Shown here: positions 9,111-18,360 of the stretch, piece by piece
Numbering within the stretch: the first letter of the stretch is position 1
Layout of the letters: every line of letters begins with the position of its first letter
Origin: Paenirhizobium daejeonense
Lineage (GTDB): Bacteria > Pseudomonadota > Alphaproteobacteria > Rhizobiales > Rhizobiaceae
DNA: 64,000 bases
NCBI RefSeq assembly: GCF_014280875.1
Contig: NZ_JACLAL010000003.1
Location: 558,001-622,000, forward strand
Reading direction: 5' to 3'
Program-made: the position numbers and the translations under genes
The notes under the pieces: generated by a model
Seen by the model: the letters and a program-made list of their open reading frames with translations, nothing else
Databases searched by the model: none
What the model was told of the DNA's origin: nothing

Positions 9111-10472
9111 TCAAGCGACAGCACTTGCCCCCGCCGAAAGAGCGGCGAGAGAACGATTGATGGATTCGGCCGCATCGCGACCCATGGCGACGGCGGAAAC
9201 CGTCAGGTCCTGACCGCCGAAGGCGCAGTCACCACCGGCCCAGACGCCGGGGATCGAAGTGCGGCCTTCCGCGTCGACGGCGATCTTGCCGCCTTCGGTC
9301 TTGAAGTCGGTCAGCCCGAGGGTGTCGAGTTTCTGGCCGATGGCGACGAGGATCTGGTCGGTGGCGATCTCGGTGGTGTGGCCGGTTCCCTTCATCAGGC
9401 CGTTTTCGAGATGGGTGTATTCCAGCGTGATGGCGCTGACATGGCCGCCCTTATGGTCGATGTCCTTCGGCTGCAGCCAGTGGCGGATGGTGACGCCCTT
9501 TGATGCCGCGAGATCCTGCTCGAATTCCGACGCGTTCATATGTTCCTTGCCGCGACGATAGCAGATGGTGACCGTTTCGGCGCCGAGAAGCTTGGCCTGG
9601 ATGGCGGCGTCGATGGCGGTCATGCCGCCGCCGATGACGACGACGTTCCGGCCGACCGGCACGTCGGCCTTGTCGTCGGCTTCGCGCAGGTTGGCGATGA
9701 ACTCGACGGCATCGAGAACGCCGTTGATCTGGTCGCCCGGCGTGTGCAGCATGTTGACGTTGCCGAGACCGATGCCAAGGAACACGGCGTCATACTGCGA
9801 TTGCAGTTCAGCCAGCGTGAAATCGCGGCCGAGCATCTGGCCGTTCAGGACATCGATATTGCCGATCGACAGGACGTAATCCACTTCCGTCTGGGCAAAA
9901 TCGTTCGTGGTCTTGTAGGCGGCGATGCCGTATTCGTTCAGGCCGCCGGCCTTTTCCCTGTGGTCATAGATGGTGACGAAATGGCCGTTCAGCGCCAGAC
10001 GGTGGGCGCAGGCGAGACCGGCCGGGCCAGCGCCGACAACGGCGATCTTCCTGAAGGTCTCAGCCGCCGGCGTATAGAACTGGCGTCCCTCGGCAATGGC
10101 GATATCCGTGGCATATCGCTGCAGACGACCGATCTCGACCGGGCGTTCTTCAGCTGTGTTACGCACACAGGCTTCTTCGCACAGCGTTTCGGTGGGACAG
10201 ACGCGCGCGCACATGCCGCCTAGAATGTTCTGGTCGAAGATCGTCTTTGCCGAACCGATCGGATTGCCGGTGGCGATCTGCCGGATGAACATCGGAATGT
10301 CGATGGATGTAGGACAAGCCGTCATGCATGGCGCGTCATGACAGAAATAACAGCGGTCGGAGGCAACCAGCGCTTCGTGATCGCCGAGGCGGGGGTGGAG
10401 GTCGGAGAAGTTCTTCACATAATCGGCAGCATCAAGCCGCCCGGCCTTCAGGCCAGGTTCCAGTCGTCGCAT
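9111..10472 (-). CDS. preT: Dihydropyrimidine dehydrogenase, FAD/NAD subunit PreT
   Basis: This flavoprotein takes electrons from NAD(P)H and passes them through iron-sulphur clusters to PreA. The 453 residues comprise an N-terminal cluster domain (CYFCHDAPCMTACP, then CARVCPTETLCEEAC), an FAD Rossmann fold (VVGAGPAGLACAHRLA near residue 142) and a second nucleotide fold (VVVIGGGMTAIDAAIQAK). It resembles the GltD/PreT family. First gene of the preT-preA operon; an operator-like palindrome lies 57 bp upstream. Confidence 0.95.
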   Translation of the reverse strand: MRRLEPGLKAGRLDAADYVKNFSDLHPRLGDHEALVASDRCYFCHDAPCMTACPTSIDIPMFIRQIATGNPIGSAKTIFDQNILGGMCARVCPTETLCEEACVRNTAEERPVEIGRLQRYATDIAIAEGRQFYTPAAETFRKIAVVGAGPAGLACAHRLALNGHFVTIYDHREKAGGLNEYGIAAYKTTNDFAQTEVDYVLSIGNIDVLNGQMLGRDFTLAELQSQYDAVFLGIGLGNVNMLHTPGDQINGVLDAVEFIANLREADDKADVPVGRNVVVIGGGMTAIDAAIQAKLLGAETVTICYRRGKEHMNASEFEQDLAASKGVTIRHWLQPKDIDHKGGHVSAITLEYTHLENGLMKGTGHTTEIATDQILVAIGQKLDTLGLTDFKTEGGKIAVDAEGRTSIPGVWAGGDCAFGGQDLTVSAVAMGRDAAESINRSLAALSAGASAVA

Positions 10473-10528
10473 CGAAGTTCCCTCTTTTTTATGGTGCGAT
10501 TACGAATACGGTAACTCAGGAAAAAAAA

Positions 10529-10544
10529 TTTATCAAACGGTAAA
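10529..10544. promoter_or_regulatory. Second RutR-box-like operator, upstream of preT
   Basis: TTTATCAAACGGTAAA keeps the spacing (6-4-6) and the right arm GGTAAA of the site at 2970. It lies in the 116-bp gap between preT and pobR, about 57 bp upstream of the preT start, a position suited to repression. Confidence 0.45.
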
Positions 10545-10588
10545 ATTTCGGAGAAATTGCAACGCAAAACGCCTGAGATACGGGGGAT

Positions 10589-11473
10589 TCAGCCTTCCAT
10601 GAGGGTGCGTTCACGCTCGCGGTAGGCCTTCGGCGAAAGGCCGGCGTGGCGGGTAAAAAAACGGCTGAAATAGGCCTGATCGTCGAAGCCGAGGGCGGTT
10701 GCCACCTGTTGAACGGAAATCGAGGTGAAGACCAGATCGCGTTTGGCCTCCGAGATGATTCTTTCCGCGATCATGCGGCTCACCGGCTTGCCGCAAATTG
10801 CCCGGGTGATACGGTTCAGATGGGTCGTCGAGACGCCGAGGCGGCGGGCATAGGCGTCGACCGGCATGTGGCTGCGGAACCCGTCGCCGATCAGGTCGTT
10901 GAGTTGCGCAAAGCGTTGCTCGTCCTTTGTCGCCAGCGCTGCGGCGGCGTTGGCGCCGTTGACGGCGACGAGAAGCTGGATCGCCGTGCTGAGCAGGCTT
11001 TCGATCAGGGCCGACGGGCGCTCCGAACCCTGCATGATCTCCTTTTCGCCCCTCGTCAGCATCTGCGAAACGAGCTGGCTATCAGGTTGATTAGAGGGAA
11101 GGGGAGCGAGCCGGGGGCGGGACAGCCATTCGGTCATGCTGGGCTGCGCCGGAAGCCGTGAGAGAAAGCGTCGCGACATGATGGTCATGACGGCGCCGTC
11201 GACGTCATTCGAGAAACGGAAACCGTGGTCGTGACGTTCGGGAACGGTGATGACCGTCATCTCGCCGAAGTCATGCCAGCGGTCGTTCAGCAGAGCCTGT
11301 CCTTCACCGCTGCGGATGTGGAGGATCTGGAACAGGCGCTCGTGACGGTGCCGGCTGATCTCCCAGTCATGCAACTGGCTGCGGCTGGCGATCGATTCAG
11401 CATGCAGCCAGAATTCCGGCGTTTCCGCTGCCGTTTCGCCGTAAAGACTGTAGGTGGGCACCCTGCGGTTCAT
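10589..11473 (-). CDS. pobR: AraC-family regulator, PobR type
   Basis: A 294-residue activator with an N-terminal cupin-like sensing domain (FQILHIRSGEGQALL region) and a C-terminal double HTH of AraC type ending in QAYFSRFFTRHAGLSPKAYR. In Agrobacterium-type bacteria an AraC-family PobR activates the divergent pobA when 4-hydroxybenzoate is present; the gene pair and orientation here match. The frame is open to 11563, but that start would leave only 20 bp to pobA. The ATG at 11473 gives the motif MNRRVPTYSLYGE at the N-terminus and leaves a 110-bp intergenic region for two promoters. Confidence 0.85.
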   Translation of the reverse strand: MNRRVPTYSLYGETAAETPEFWLHAESIASRSQLHDWEISRHRHERLFQILHIRSGEGQALLNDRWHDFGEMTVITVPERHDHGFRFSNDVDGAVMTIMSRRFLSRLPAQPSMTEWLSRPRLAPLPSNQPDSQLVSQMLTRGEKEIMQGSERPSALIESLLSTAIQLLVAVNGANAAAALATKDEQRFAQLNDLIGDGFRSHMPVDAYARRLGVSTTHLNRITRAICGKPVSRMIAERIISEAKRDLVFTSISVQQVATALGFDDQAYFSRFFTRHAGLSPKAYRERERTLMEG

Positions 11474-11511
11474 GGCGGCCTTGAGGGGTATATGTTCGAT
11501 TTGTCCAAGAA

Positions 11512-11539
11512 CTTGCCGGATTATTCCATTGTCGGCAAG
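11512..11539. promoter_or_regulatory. Inverted repeat in the pobR-pobA intergenic region
   Basis: CTTGCCG and CGGCAAG form a perfect 7-bp inverted repeat with a 14-bp spacer, 44 bp before pobA. It is a candidate PobR operator; AraC regulators more often use direct repeats, so this is tentative. Confidence 0.4.
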
Positions 11540-11544
11540 GGTGA

Positions 11545-12753
<1,209 letters not shown>

Positions 12754-12778
12754 TTCACTGCCTGTTTCCTCCCAGGGG

Positions 12779-12804
12779 CGGCGGGGCTCAGGCTCCGCCG
12801 TTTT
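12779..12804 (+). terminator. Rho-independent terminator after pobA
   Basis: A 9-bp stem (CGGCGGGGC with GCTCCGCCG, one G-T pair), loop TCAG and TTTT, 26 bp after the pobA stop. Confidence 0.85.
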
Positions 12805-12833
12805 GCTTTCGTCAAAATATGATAAAAATCCTC

Positions 12834-12854
12834 AAGTATATACTTTACTATAAT
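12834..12854 (+). promoter_or_regulatory. Putative promoter with 12-bp palindrome before the DUF2325 gene
   Basis: AAGTATATACTT (12834-12845) is a perfect palindrome and is followed by a consensus -10 hexamer TATAAT at 12849-12854, in a short AT-rich stretch of an otherwise GC-rich region. The palindrome would cover the promoter spacer, so it may bind a repressor. No good -35 is visible. Confidence 0.45.
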
Positions 12855-12933
12855 AGTCATGTTTTGTAGGTTCCGAATCCGAAGGGCGGGGGCTGCGAGA
12901 GGCCGGTCCTGTTGCGAGAGGAGTTTTTGAGAC

Positions 12934-13323
12934 ATGGCGAAGAAAAAGAAGCGCGACGACCAGAAGGGCGGGGCAAAATCCGCCGCCGCTGACAGCCGGG
13001 CTGCTCTCGATGTCAAAAGCTTCCTTTACGTTGGCGGGCGGGATTGCCAGGTGGCGCATCTGCGTCAGATTGCGAATAACTTCGGTGCTGAACTCATTCA
13101 CCACGATGGAGGTCTCAGAGAAGCCGTATCGCGCATCGATACGGTCCTGCCCTCAGTCGACTGCGTTTTCTGCCCCATCGACTGTATCAGCCATGATGCG
13201 TGTCTGAGGGTGAAGACTGGCTGCAAAAAATTCGGCAAGACCTTCATCCCCTTACGCAACGGCAGCAAGTCGAGCTTGGAGCGAGCGTTGCAGACGTTGA
13301 ATGAAAGGAATGAAAGTCAGTGA
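12934..13323 (+). CDS. DUF2325 domain protein
   Basis: A 129-residue protein with a lysine-rich N-terminus (MAKKKKR) and a DUF2325 domain from about residue 28 (SFLYVGGRDCQVAHLR through HHDGG and CPIDCISHDAC). Its paired cysteines (CVFCPIDC, then C at ~89 and C ~97) could bind metal. Biochemical function of DUF2325 is not established as far as I know. The next small gene overlaps its stop codon (TGATG), suggesting translational coupling. Confidence 0.8.
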   Translation: MAKKKKRDDQKGGAKSAAADSRAALDVKSFLYVGGRDCQVAHLRQIANNFGAELIHHDGGLREAVSRIDTVLPSVDCVFCPIDCISHDACLRVKTGCKKFGKTFIPLRNGSKSSLERALQTLNERNESQ

Positions 13324-13586
13324 TGGACGATGAACTCGACGCTGCCATGCTAGTGGCATCGCAGACGGTAGAAGACGAAAACGGTGACGGCCTTGTTCCG
13401 GCCCTTCGTGAGCGTTCGAATGATCGACGGCCACAAAATGCTACAATCGCTCAGATCATTCCAATTCCACCCTTGCACAAGCGTAGGGTGACGCCCATTT
13501 ATCAGCGGTCGTCATGGGGCGACGCGATAATCATTGATTTTCCCGCCCCGAAGTGGCAGCGGAATGCTGCAAGGAAACACGGCTGA
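13323..13586 (+). CDS. Small hypothetical protein coupled to DUF2325
   Basis: An 87-residue protein of no family I recognise. Its ATG overlaps the stop of the preceding DUF2325 gene by one base (TGATG), the normal arrangement for coupled translation, which is the main reason to believe it. The N-terminal half is acidic (MDDELDAAML), the C-terminal half basic. No membrane segment or metal motif. Confidence 0.55.
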   Translation: MDDELDAAMLVASQTVEDENGDGLVPALRERSNDRRPQNATIAQIIPIPPLHKRRVTPIYQRSSWGDAIIIDFPAPKWQRNAARKHG

Positions 13587-13635
13587 GGGCTTGAGGTTAC
13601 GACGTCGGCGGGAAGACGAACCGGGAACCGAACGC

Positions 13636-14022
13636 ATGAATGCGGAAAACCGTGTCGACTTCACGCAGGTCGATGTTCTGCCGATTCTTCCATCCCTCAA
13701 TTTTTCACAGACAAGACAGTTCTACATCGAGAAGCTAGGCTTCGAGGCGGTAGAGAACTTGTGCGAAGAGTATATGAGTGTGCGTCGGGATAGCCTCGAG
13801 CTGCATTTCTGGAATTGCCAGGATCCGACTCTCAGCGAAAGCAGTTCCGTCTTCTTCCGCTCCGAAAACGTCTGGCAGCTCTATGACGATTTCGACAAGC
13901 GAGGCGTGGAACTCACACGCCATGTCGATGAATTCGATCGGCCGATCGACAAGTTTCATGTTCGTGACCCGCACGGAAACCTCCTGCTCTTCGGCCGCCG
14001 TCTCGGTCCGCCGAGCGCCTGA
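13636..14022 (+). CDS. VOC-family (glyoxalase/bleomycin-resistance-like) protein
   Basis: A 128-residue vicinal-oxygen-chelate fold protein: the opening LPILPSLNFSQTRQFYIEKL is the usual first beta-alpha unit, and DPHGNLLLFGRRL is the terminal strand with a conserved Gly-Asn. Such proteins bind bleomycin-type drugs or act as small metal enzymes; the ligand is unknown. I start at the ATG at 13636 because the upstream in-frame sequence is arginine-rich and unlike the family. Convergent with the DUF423 gene 2 bp away. Confidence 0.82.
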   Translation: MNAENRVDFTQVDVLPILPSLNFSQTRQFYIEKLGFEAVENLCEEYMSVRRDSLELHFWNCQDPTLSESSSVFFRSENVWQLYDDFDKRGVELTRHVDEFDRPIDKFHVRDPHGNLLLFGRRLGPPSA

Positions 14023-14024
14023 GG

Positions 14025-14402
14025 CTACTCACTCGCGCGCTGCCGGAAGAATGCTCCGGCAGCCGTGATCAGCCACCCGACCATCATCAGAATGCCGCCC
14101 GTCGGTGCGGCCATTGGGAAGAGGCGCGTTCCCATGAACTGTTTGCTGACGAGATCGCCGGCAAAGAGAATGGTTCCGAGTGCCAGCACAAGACCTGCGG
14201 CCGTTGCGGTGGGGATGCGATTTCCAGTCAACCTCAGAGCCAGCAGCGCCGGCGCGTGAACGAGACACATGGTAGAGGCGGGGCCCAGCAGCCCTTCGCT
14301 GCCGGTATGGGTGGCGGCGGCGGCAAGGCCCACGCCCGCAGCCCCCATCAGACCCGCGATAGCCAGCAACAGGCGGTTCAGCGCCTCGGAATTCTGCGAC
14401 AC
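14025..14402 (-). CDS. DUF423 small membrane protein
   Basis: A 125-residue inner-membrane protein with four hydrophobic helices and the DUF423/YgdD pattern (ILFAGDLVSKQFMG, PTGGILMMVGW). No function is established for the family. It starts 3 bp after the truncated haemoglobin stop, so the two are cotranscribed. Confidence 0.88.
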   Translation of the reverse strand: MSQNSEALNRLLLAIAGLMGAAGVGLAAAATHTGSEGLLGPASTMCLVHAPALLALRLTGNRIPTATAAGLVLALGTILFAGDLVSKQFMGTRLFPMAAPTGGILMMVGWLITAAGAFFRQRASE

Positions 14403-14405
14403 GGT

Positions 14406-14795
14406 CTATTCCTTGTTCTGCATGTGATGAGCAAGCTTCTCTATGGGATCCCAGATGATGGCGCGCAGCTTCTCGTGGGTAACAGTGTCTTCCATGGCAA
14501 GGCGGAAGCAGAGTAGCCACTCGTCGCGCTCCTCGGGGCCGATCTCCGCCAGGAAATGGCGGCGTCTCAGCATCGGATGGCCTCGTTTCTCAATGTAGAG
14601 CTGTGGCCCGCCGAGGTAGCCGGTGAGATATTCGTAGAGCTTCTCCTCACTGCCTGAGAGGTCCGGCGGATGGATCGCGCGGCAGCGTGTGGCCTCGGGC
14701 AGGCTGGCCATCAGTTCGTAGAAGCGATGGGTAAGAGCCCGAACAGTCGGATCGCCCCCGATAGCCTCATAGAGTGTTATTGTCTCTTCGGTCAT
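14406..14795 (-). CDS. Group II truncated haemoglobin
   Basis: A 129-residue 2-on-2 globin of group II (GlbO type): YEAIGG at the start, the proximal His in PMLRRRHF, and the Trp at G8 in RDEWLLCF. Such proteins bind O2 or NO and are linked to protection from nitrosative or oxidative stress. The frame is open to 14900, but family length and alignment favour the ATG at 14795. First gene of a two-gene unit with DUF423. Confidence 0.88.
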   Translation of the reverse strand: MTEETITLYEAIGGDPTVRALTHRFYELMASLPEATRCRAIHPPDLSGSEEKLYEYLTGYLGGPQLYIEKRGHPMLRRRHFLAEIGPEERDEWLLCFRLAMEDTVTHEKLRAIIWDPIEKLAHHMQNKE

Positions 14796-14953
14796 TTCCG
14801 GATTCCGGTTGTCGGTATTTTTCCTTACCTGCGACGGCGTGCCCTCGGCAACAGGGGAGGCGGCAATGCGGCAAAAGGCGCGTTGCAGGTCATTGCACAC
14901 CGTTAGGTTATGTGTTGCCCTGTCATCACACGTCCAAAATGCTGCTCAGACAG

Positions 14954-14993
14954 GTATGATAAGTTTCATACTCGGCTGCAATTCATAATGAAT
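14954..14993. promoter_or_regulatory. Two inverted repeats upstream of the Liv-type ABC operon
   Basis: The 320-bp gap between the divergent globin and substrate-binding protein genes holds GTATGA-N6-TCATAC (14954-14971) and the perfect 13-bp palindrome ATTCATAATGAAT (14981-14993). They stand 120-160 bp before the ABC start in an AT-rich stretch and are candidate operators; no regulator gene is adjacent. Confidence 0.45.
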
Positions 14994-15115
14994 CTGATAT
15001 GATTCCGCTCAGGCTTTTTATTATACATCGTGGCCAGCTCCGCCTAAGCAGTGAGAGTGGTCATTTTTGCCGGCGCGAGGACGCATAAGCAAATGCCGGC
15101 CGAGGAGGAGTTTCG

Positions 15116-16288
15116 ATGAAAAAGTTGGTTGTCACCACTATTGCGGCCATTCTTCTGAGTGGTACGGCCTATGCTGATACCATCAAGGTGGGTGTCATCG
15201 GGCCGTTTTCCGGGCCGTTCGCGCTGCAGGGCAAGAATTTCAAGGCGGGCATCGATGCCTATATGGCGCTGAACGGGAATAGCGTGGGCGACGATACCGT
15301 CGAAATCGTCTATCGCGACGTGCCGCAGGCAGATCCGGCCCAGTCCAAGGCATTGGCTCAGGAGCTGGTGGTCAAGGAAGGCGTGCAGTATCTCGCCGGT
15401 TTCTATTTCACGCCTGATGCCATGGCCGTCACGCCGCTTCTCAAGCAGGCCAACGTGCCGATGGTGGTTATGAACGCCGCGACTTCGGCGATCGTCACCA
15501 AGAGCCCGCTCGTCGTTCGCACCTCGTTCACGACCTGGCAGACCTCGACCCCGCTGGCGAAAGTTGCTTTCGACAAGGGTATCAAGAAGATGATTTCCGT
15601 GGTCAGCGATTACGGCCCGGGTATCGATGCCGAAAACGCCTTCAAGACCGGCTTCGAGGGGCTGGGCGGTTCGGTGGTCGAGACCATCCGCATGCCGCTC
15701 GCCACCAATGATTTCAGCCCGATCATGCAGCGCATCAAGGATTCCGGCGCTGAAGGCGTGTTCGCCTTCCTGCCGTCCGGCCCGACTACGCTTGGCTTCG
15801 TCAAGGCTTACAACGAAAACGGCCTGAAGGCCGCAGGCACCCCGCTTTATGGTCCCGGCGACTTTACGCAGGAATCGGATCTTCCGGCTCTCGGCGACAT
15901 GGCGCTCGGCATGCAGACCGGTTTCCACTATTCGGTGGCGCATGATTCTCCGGAAAACAAGGTATTCGTCGAAGCCGCCCGCAAGGCGATCGGCAATCCG
16001 GCAGAACTCTCCTTCCCGGCTGTCGGCGCCTATGACGGCATGTATGTCATCTACAAGATGATCGAGGCGACCGGCGGCGAGCAGGATGCCGCCAAGGCTG
16101 TTGAAGCCGTGAAGGGCCTCTCCTGGACCAGCCCGCGCGGCCCGGTCAGCATCGATCCGGAAAGCCGTCACATCACGCAGAACATCTATCTGCGCGAAGT
16201 CGCCAAGGCCGATGACGGTACGTATTACAACAAGGAGATCCAGACCTTCGAGAACCAGAAGGATCCGGGCCTCGCCGCCGCGAAGTAA
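15116..16288 (+). CDS. Branched-chain amino acid/aromatic-type ABC transporter, periplasmic substrate-binding protein
   Basis: A 390-residue periplasmic protein with a clear Sec signal peptide (MKKLVVTTIAAILLSGTAYA, cleaved after AYA). The mature protein is a LivJ-type type I periplasmic binding protein (IKVGVIGPFSGPFA, then VNAATSAIVTKSP-like hinge region). A GGAGGAG ribosome site precedes the ATG. LivJ relatives bind branched-chain amino acids, but others bind benzoate-type aromatics; the nearby pobA makes an aromatic ligand possible, not shown. First gene of a five-gene operon; a strong hairpin after it probably raises its expression over the permease genes. Confidence 0.93.
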   Translation: MKKLVVTTIAAILLSGTAYADTIKVGVIGPFSGPFALQGKNFKAGIDAYMALNGNSVGDDTVEIVYRDVPQADPAQSKALAQELVVKEGVQYLAGFYFTPDAMAVTPLLKQANVPMVVMNAATSAIVTKSPLVVRTSFTTWQTSTPLAKVAFDKGIKKMISVVSDYGPGIDAENAFKTGFEGLGGSVVETIRMPLATNDFSPIMQRIKDSGAEGVFAFLPSGPTTLGFVKAYNENGLKAAGTPLYGPGDFTQESDLPALGDMALGMQTGFHYSVAHDSPENKVFVEAARKAIGNPAELSFPAVGAYDGMYVIYKMIEATGGEQDAAKAVEAVKGLSWTSPRGPVSIDPESRHITQNIYLREVAKADDGTYYNKEIQTFENQKDPGLAAAK

Positions 16289-16309
16289 CGCAGCGGTCCG
16301 CGACGCAAG

Positions 16310-16344
16310 GGCATTCCGGCGAATATTCCTTTTGCCGGAATGCC
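16310..16344 (+). other. Intercistronic stem-loop after the substrate-binding protein gene
   Basis: GGCATTCCGGC and GCCGGAATGCC form a perfect 11-bp stem with a 13-nt loop, without a following T tract. Such hairpins between binding-protein and permease genes stabilise the upstream mRNA or cut read-through, giving excess binding protein. Confidence 0.7.
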
Positions 16345-16486
16345 AGATTGGCCCAGTCGGTATTGGGTCAGAATATCCCGCCGGAGCCCTGGTCCGAGTC
16401 CGGCCCGGCCTGAGAGCGGGAGCTGCAAGGTGAAGGCCGCCTGCGTATCGAGCGGATGCGCAAGGCCAAAAGACAGGAACCACACA

Positions 16487-17350
16487 ATGCAAACCATGTT
16501 CAGCATAGCCATCGATGCGCTCGCCTATGGCATGGTGCTGTTCGTCATTTCCATCGGTCTTTCAGTGACCATGGGCCTGATGCGCGTCGTCAATCTGGCT
16601 CACGGCGCTTTCGCCATGATCGGTGGCTATTTCGCTTCTTATGCGGCGCAGCACTTCGGTATCGGCTATGTCGGCGCGATTTTCGTCGCGGTGATCGGAA
16701 CGGTGATCATCGCCATTCCGCTGGAACGGCTTCTCTATCGCCGGATCTACGGTTCGCCGCAGTTGACCCAGGTGCTGATGACCATCGGCATCACCTTCTG
16801 CGTGATCGGTATCGCCAACTACGCCTTCGGGCCTACGCTAAAGACCATTCCACTGCCCGATCAGCTTAAGGGTTCCGTCGATATCGGTTTCCGCTCTATC
16901 GGCGCGCATCGCATCTTCGCGATTGTCTGCGGTCTCGCGGTTGCCGGAGCACTCTGGTTCCTGATCGAGCGGACGGCCTTCGGCGTGAAACTGCGCGCTT
17001 CGGTCGATAATGCAGCCATGGCGGCAGCACTCGGCGTGCGGACAGAGGTGGTCTATGCGATCTCGTTTGCTGTTGCTATCGGTCTTGCCGCGTTCGGCGG
17101 TGTCGTCGGTGCGGAGCTGATGCCGGTCGAGCCTTATTACGCGCTGCGCTACATGGTGACCTTCCTGGTCGTCGTTTCGGTCGGCGGCGCGGGATCCATT
17201 CCCGGTGCGCTTGCAGCATGTCTGCTGCTTGGCGGCATCGACACGACCGGACGCTATCTCGCGCCGGAATATGGCGAATTCTTCTTCTACCTAGCCGTAA
17301 TCGTGGTGGTCACTCTGTTCCCCCGCGGCCTCGCCGGAAGGCTCAAGTGA
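16487..17350 (+). CDS. livH: ABC transporter permease, LivH type
   Basis: A 287-residue inner-membrane permease with about eight helices and the LivH opening FSIAIDALAYGMVLFVISIG and NLAHGAFAMIGGYF. It forms the translocation pore with LivM. The frame is open from 16340, but the ATG at 16487 starts the family-like sequence and is preceded by AGGAAC. Its last codons overlap the livM start (GTGA). Confidence 0.94.
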   Translation: MQTMFSIAIDALAYGMVLFVISIGLSVTMGLMRVVNLAHGAFAMIGGYFASYAAQHFGIGYVGAIFVAVIGTVIIAIPLERLLYRRIYGSPQLTQVLMTIGITFCVIGIANYAFGPTLKTIPLPDQLKGSVDIGFRSIGAHRIFAIVCGLAVAGALWFLIERTAFGVKLRASVDNAAMAAALGVRTEVVYAISFAVAIGLAAFGGVVGAELMPVEPYYALRYMVTFLVVVSVGGAGSIPGALAACLLLGGIDTTGRYLAPEYGEFFFYLAVIVVVTLFPRGLAGRLK

Positions 17351-18360
17351 AAATGGCGGTCCTCATGAACGAAACCAATGTTGCCGGTGCTGTGCCCCGC
17401 AGAAAGATGGAAATCGGCGGTCTCGTCGGCGTGGCGGCGATCATCGTCGTCGCCATCATCGGCTACTTCCTCTTTCCCAGCAATCTGGCGCTCCTGACGC
17501 GCATCATCTCCACGGCGCTTCTGGTGCTGTCGATCGATCTTGTCACCGGCTATTGCGGCATCGCGACCCTCGGTCATGCGGCCCTGTTCGGTGCGGGCGC
17601 CTACGGCGCTGGCATCGCGGCTGCCCATTTCGGCATTACCGAACCGCTGACGATGACGTTGATCGGCGCTGCCGCCGGTGCGGTCGCCGGCCTTGTTTCC
17701 GGCGCCATCGTGCTTCGCGCCCATGGGCTGTCGCAGCTGGTGCTGTCGATTGCCGTGATCCATCTCTTCCACGAGGCCGCCAACAAGGCGTCCGGCTGGA
17801 CGGGCGGCAGTGACGGTCTGGCCGATATCATGCCGGATGCACTTCTCGGTGTGTTCGAATTCGATCTCTGGGGCCAGACGGCTTACATCTACGGCGTCGT
17901 CCTGCTGCTGGTGGTCTTCGTGCTCCTGCGCATGCTGGTGCGCTCGCCCTTCGGCATGCTCTGTCGGGGTATCAAGGAGGATCCGATCCGGGTTCACGCG
18001 ATGGGTGCCTCGGTCAACTCGACGCTTCTGAAGATGTATGTGATCTCCGGCATGGTGGCCGGCGTTGGCGGCGCGCTCAACGCGATCTCCACCCAGGTCG
18101 TCGGTCTTGACAGCCTGAGCTTCACGCTCTCCGCCGAAGCCCTGGTCATGCTGGTTCTCGGCGGAACGGGTTCGCTGTTCGGCGCGCTGATTGGCACCGT
18201 CACCTTCATGTGGTTCGAGGATCTCGTCTCCGCGGCCAATCCGTTCCACTGGCTGACCATGGTCGGTGCGTTGTTGATCGCGGTCGTGCTGTTTGCTCCC
18301 CGCGGACTTTACGGCACCGCGCAGCATCTGTTCAGCCGCCGCAAGGAGCGCAGCGCATGA
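17347..18360 (+). CDS. livM: ABC transporter permease, LivM type
   Basis: A 337-residue membrane protein with about nine helices; the LivM signature is seen in DLVTGYCGIATLGHAALFGAGAYG. I use the GTG at 17347, which overlaps the livH stop as GTGA and has GGAAGG five bases upstream; an ATG at 17353 is the alternative. The 3' end overlaps livG by 4 bp. Confidence 0.92.
   Translation: MKMAVLMNETNVAGAVPRRKMEIGGLVGVAAIIVVAIIGYFLFPSNLALLTRIISTALLVLSIDLVTGYCGIATLGHAALFGAGAYGAGIAAAHFGITEPLTMTLIGAAAGAVAGLVSGAIVLRAHGLSQLVLSIAVIHLFHEAANKASGWTGGSDGLADIMPDALLGVFEFDLWGQTAYIYGVVLLLVVFVLLRMLVRSPFGMLCRGIKEDPIRVHAMGASVNSTLLKMYVISGMVAGVGGALNAISTQVVGLDSLSFTLSAEALVMLVLGGTGSLFGALIGTVTFMWFEDLVSAANPFHWLTMVGALLIAVVLFAPRGLYGTAQHLFSRRKERSA

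Noticed and set aside
7998-9503. Plus-strand open frame opposite preA/preT
   Set aside because: Antisense to two certain enzymes and rich in Asp/Gly/His repeats typical of antisense translation.
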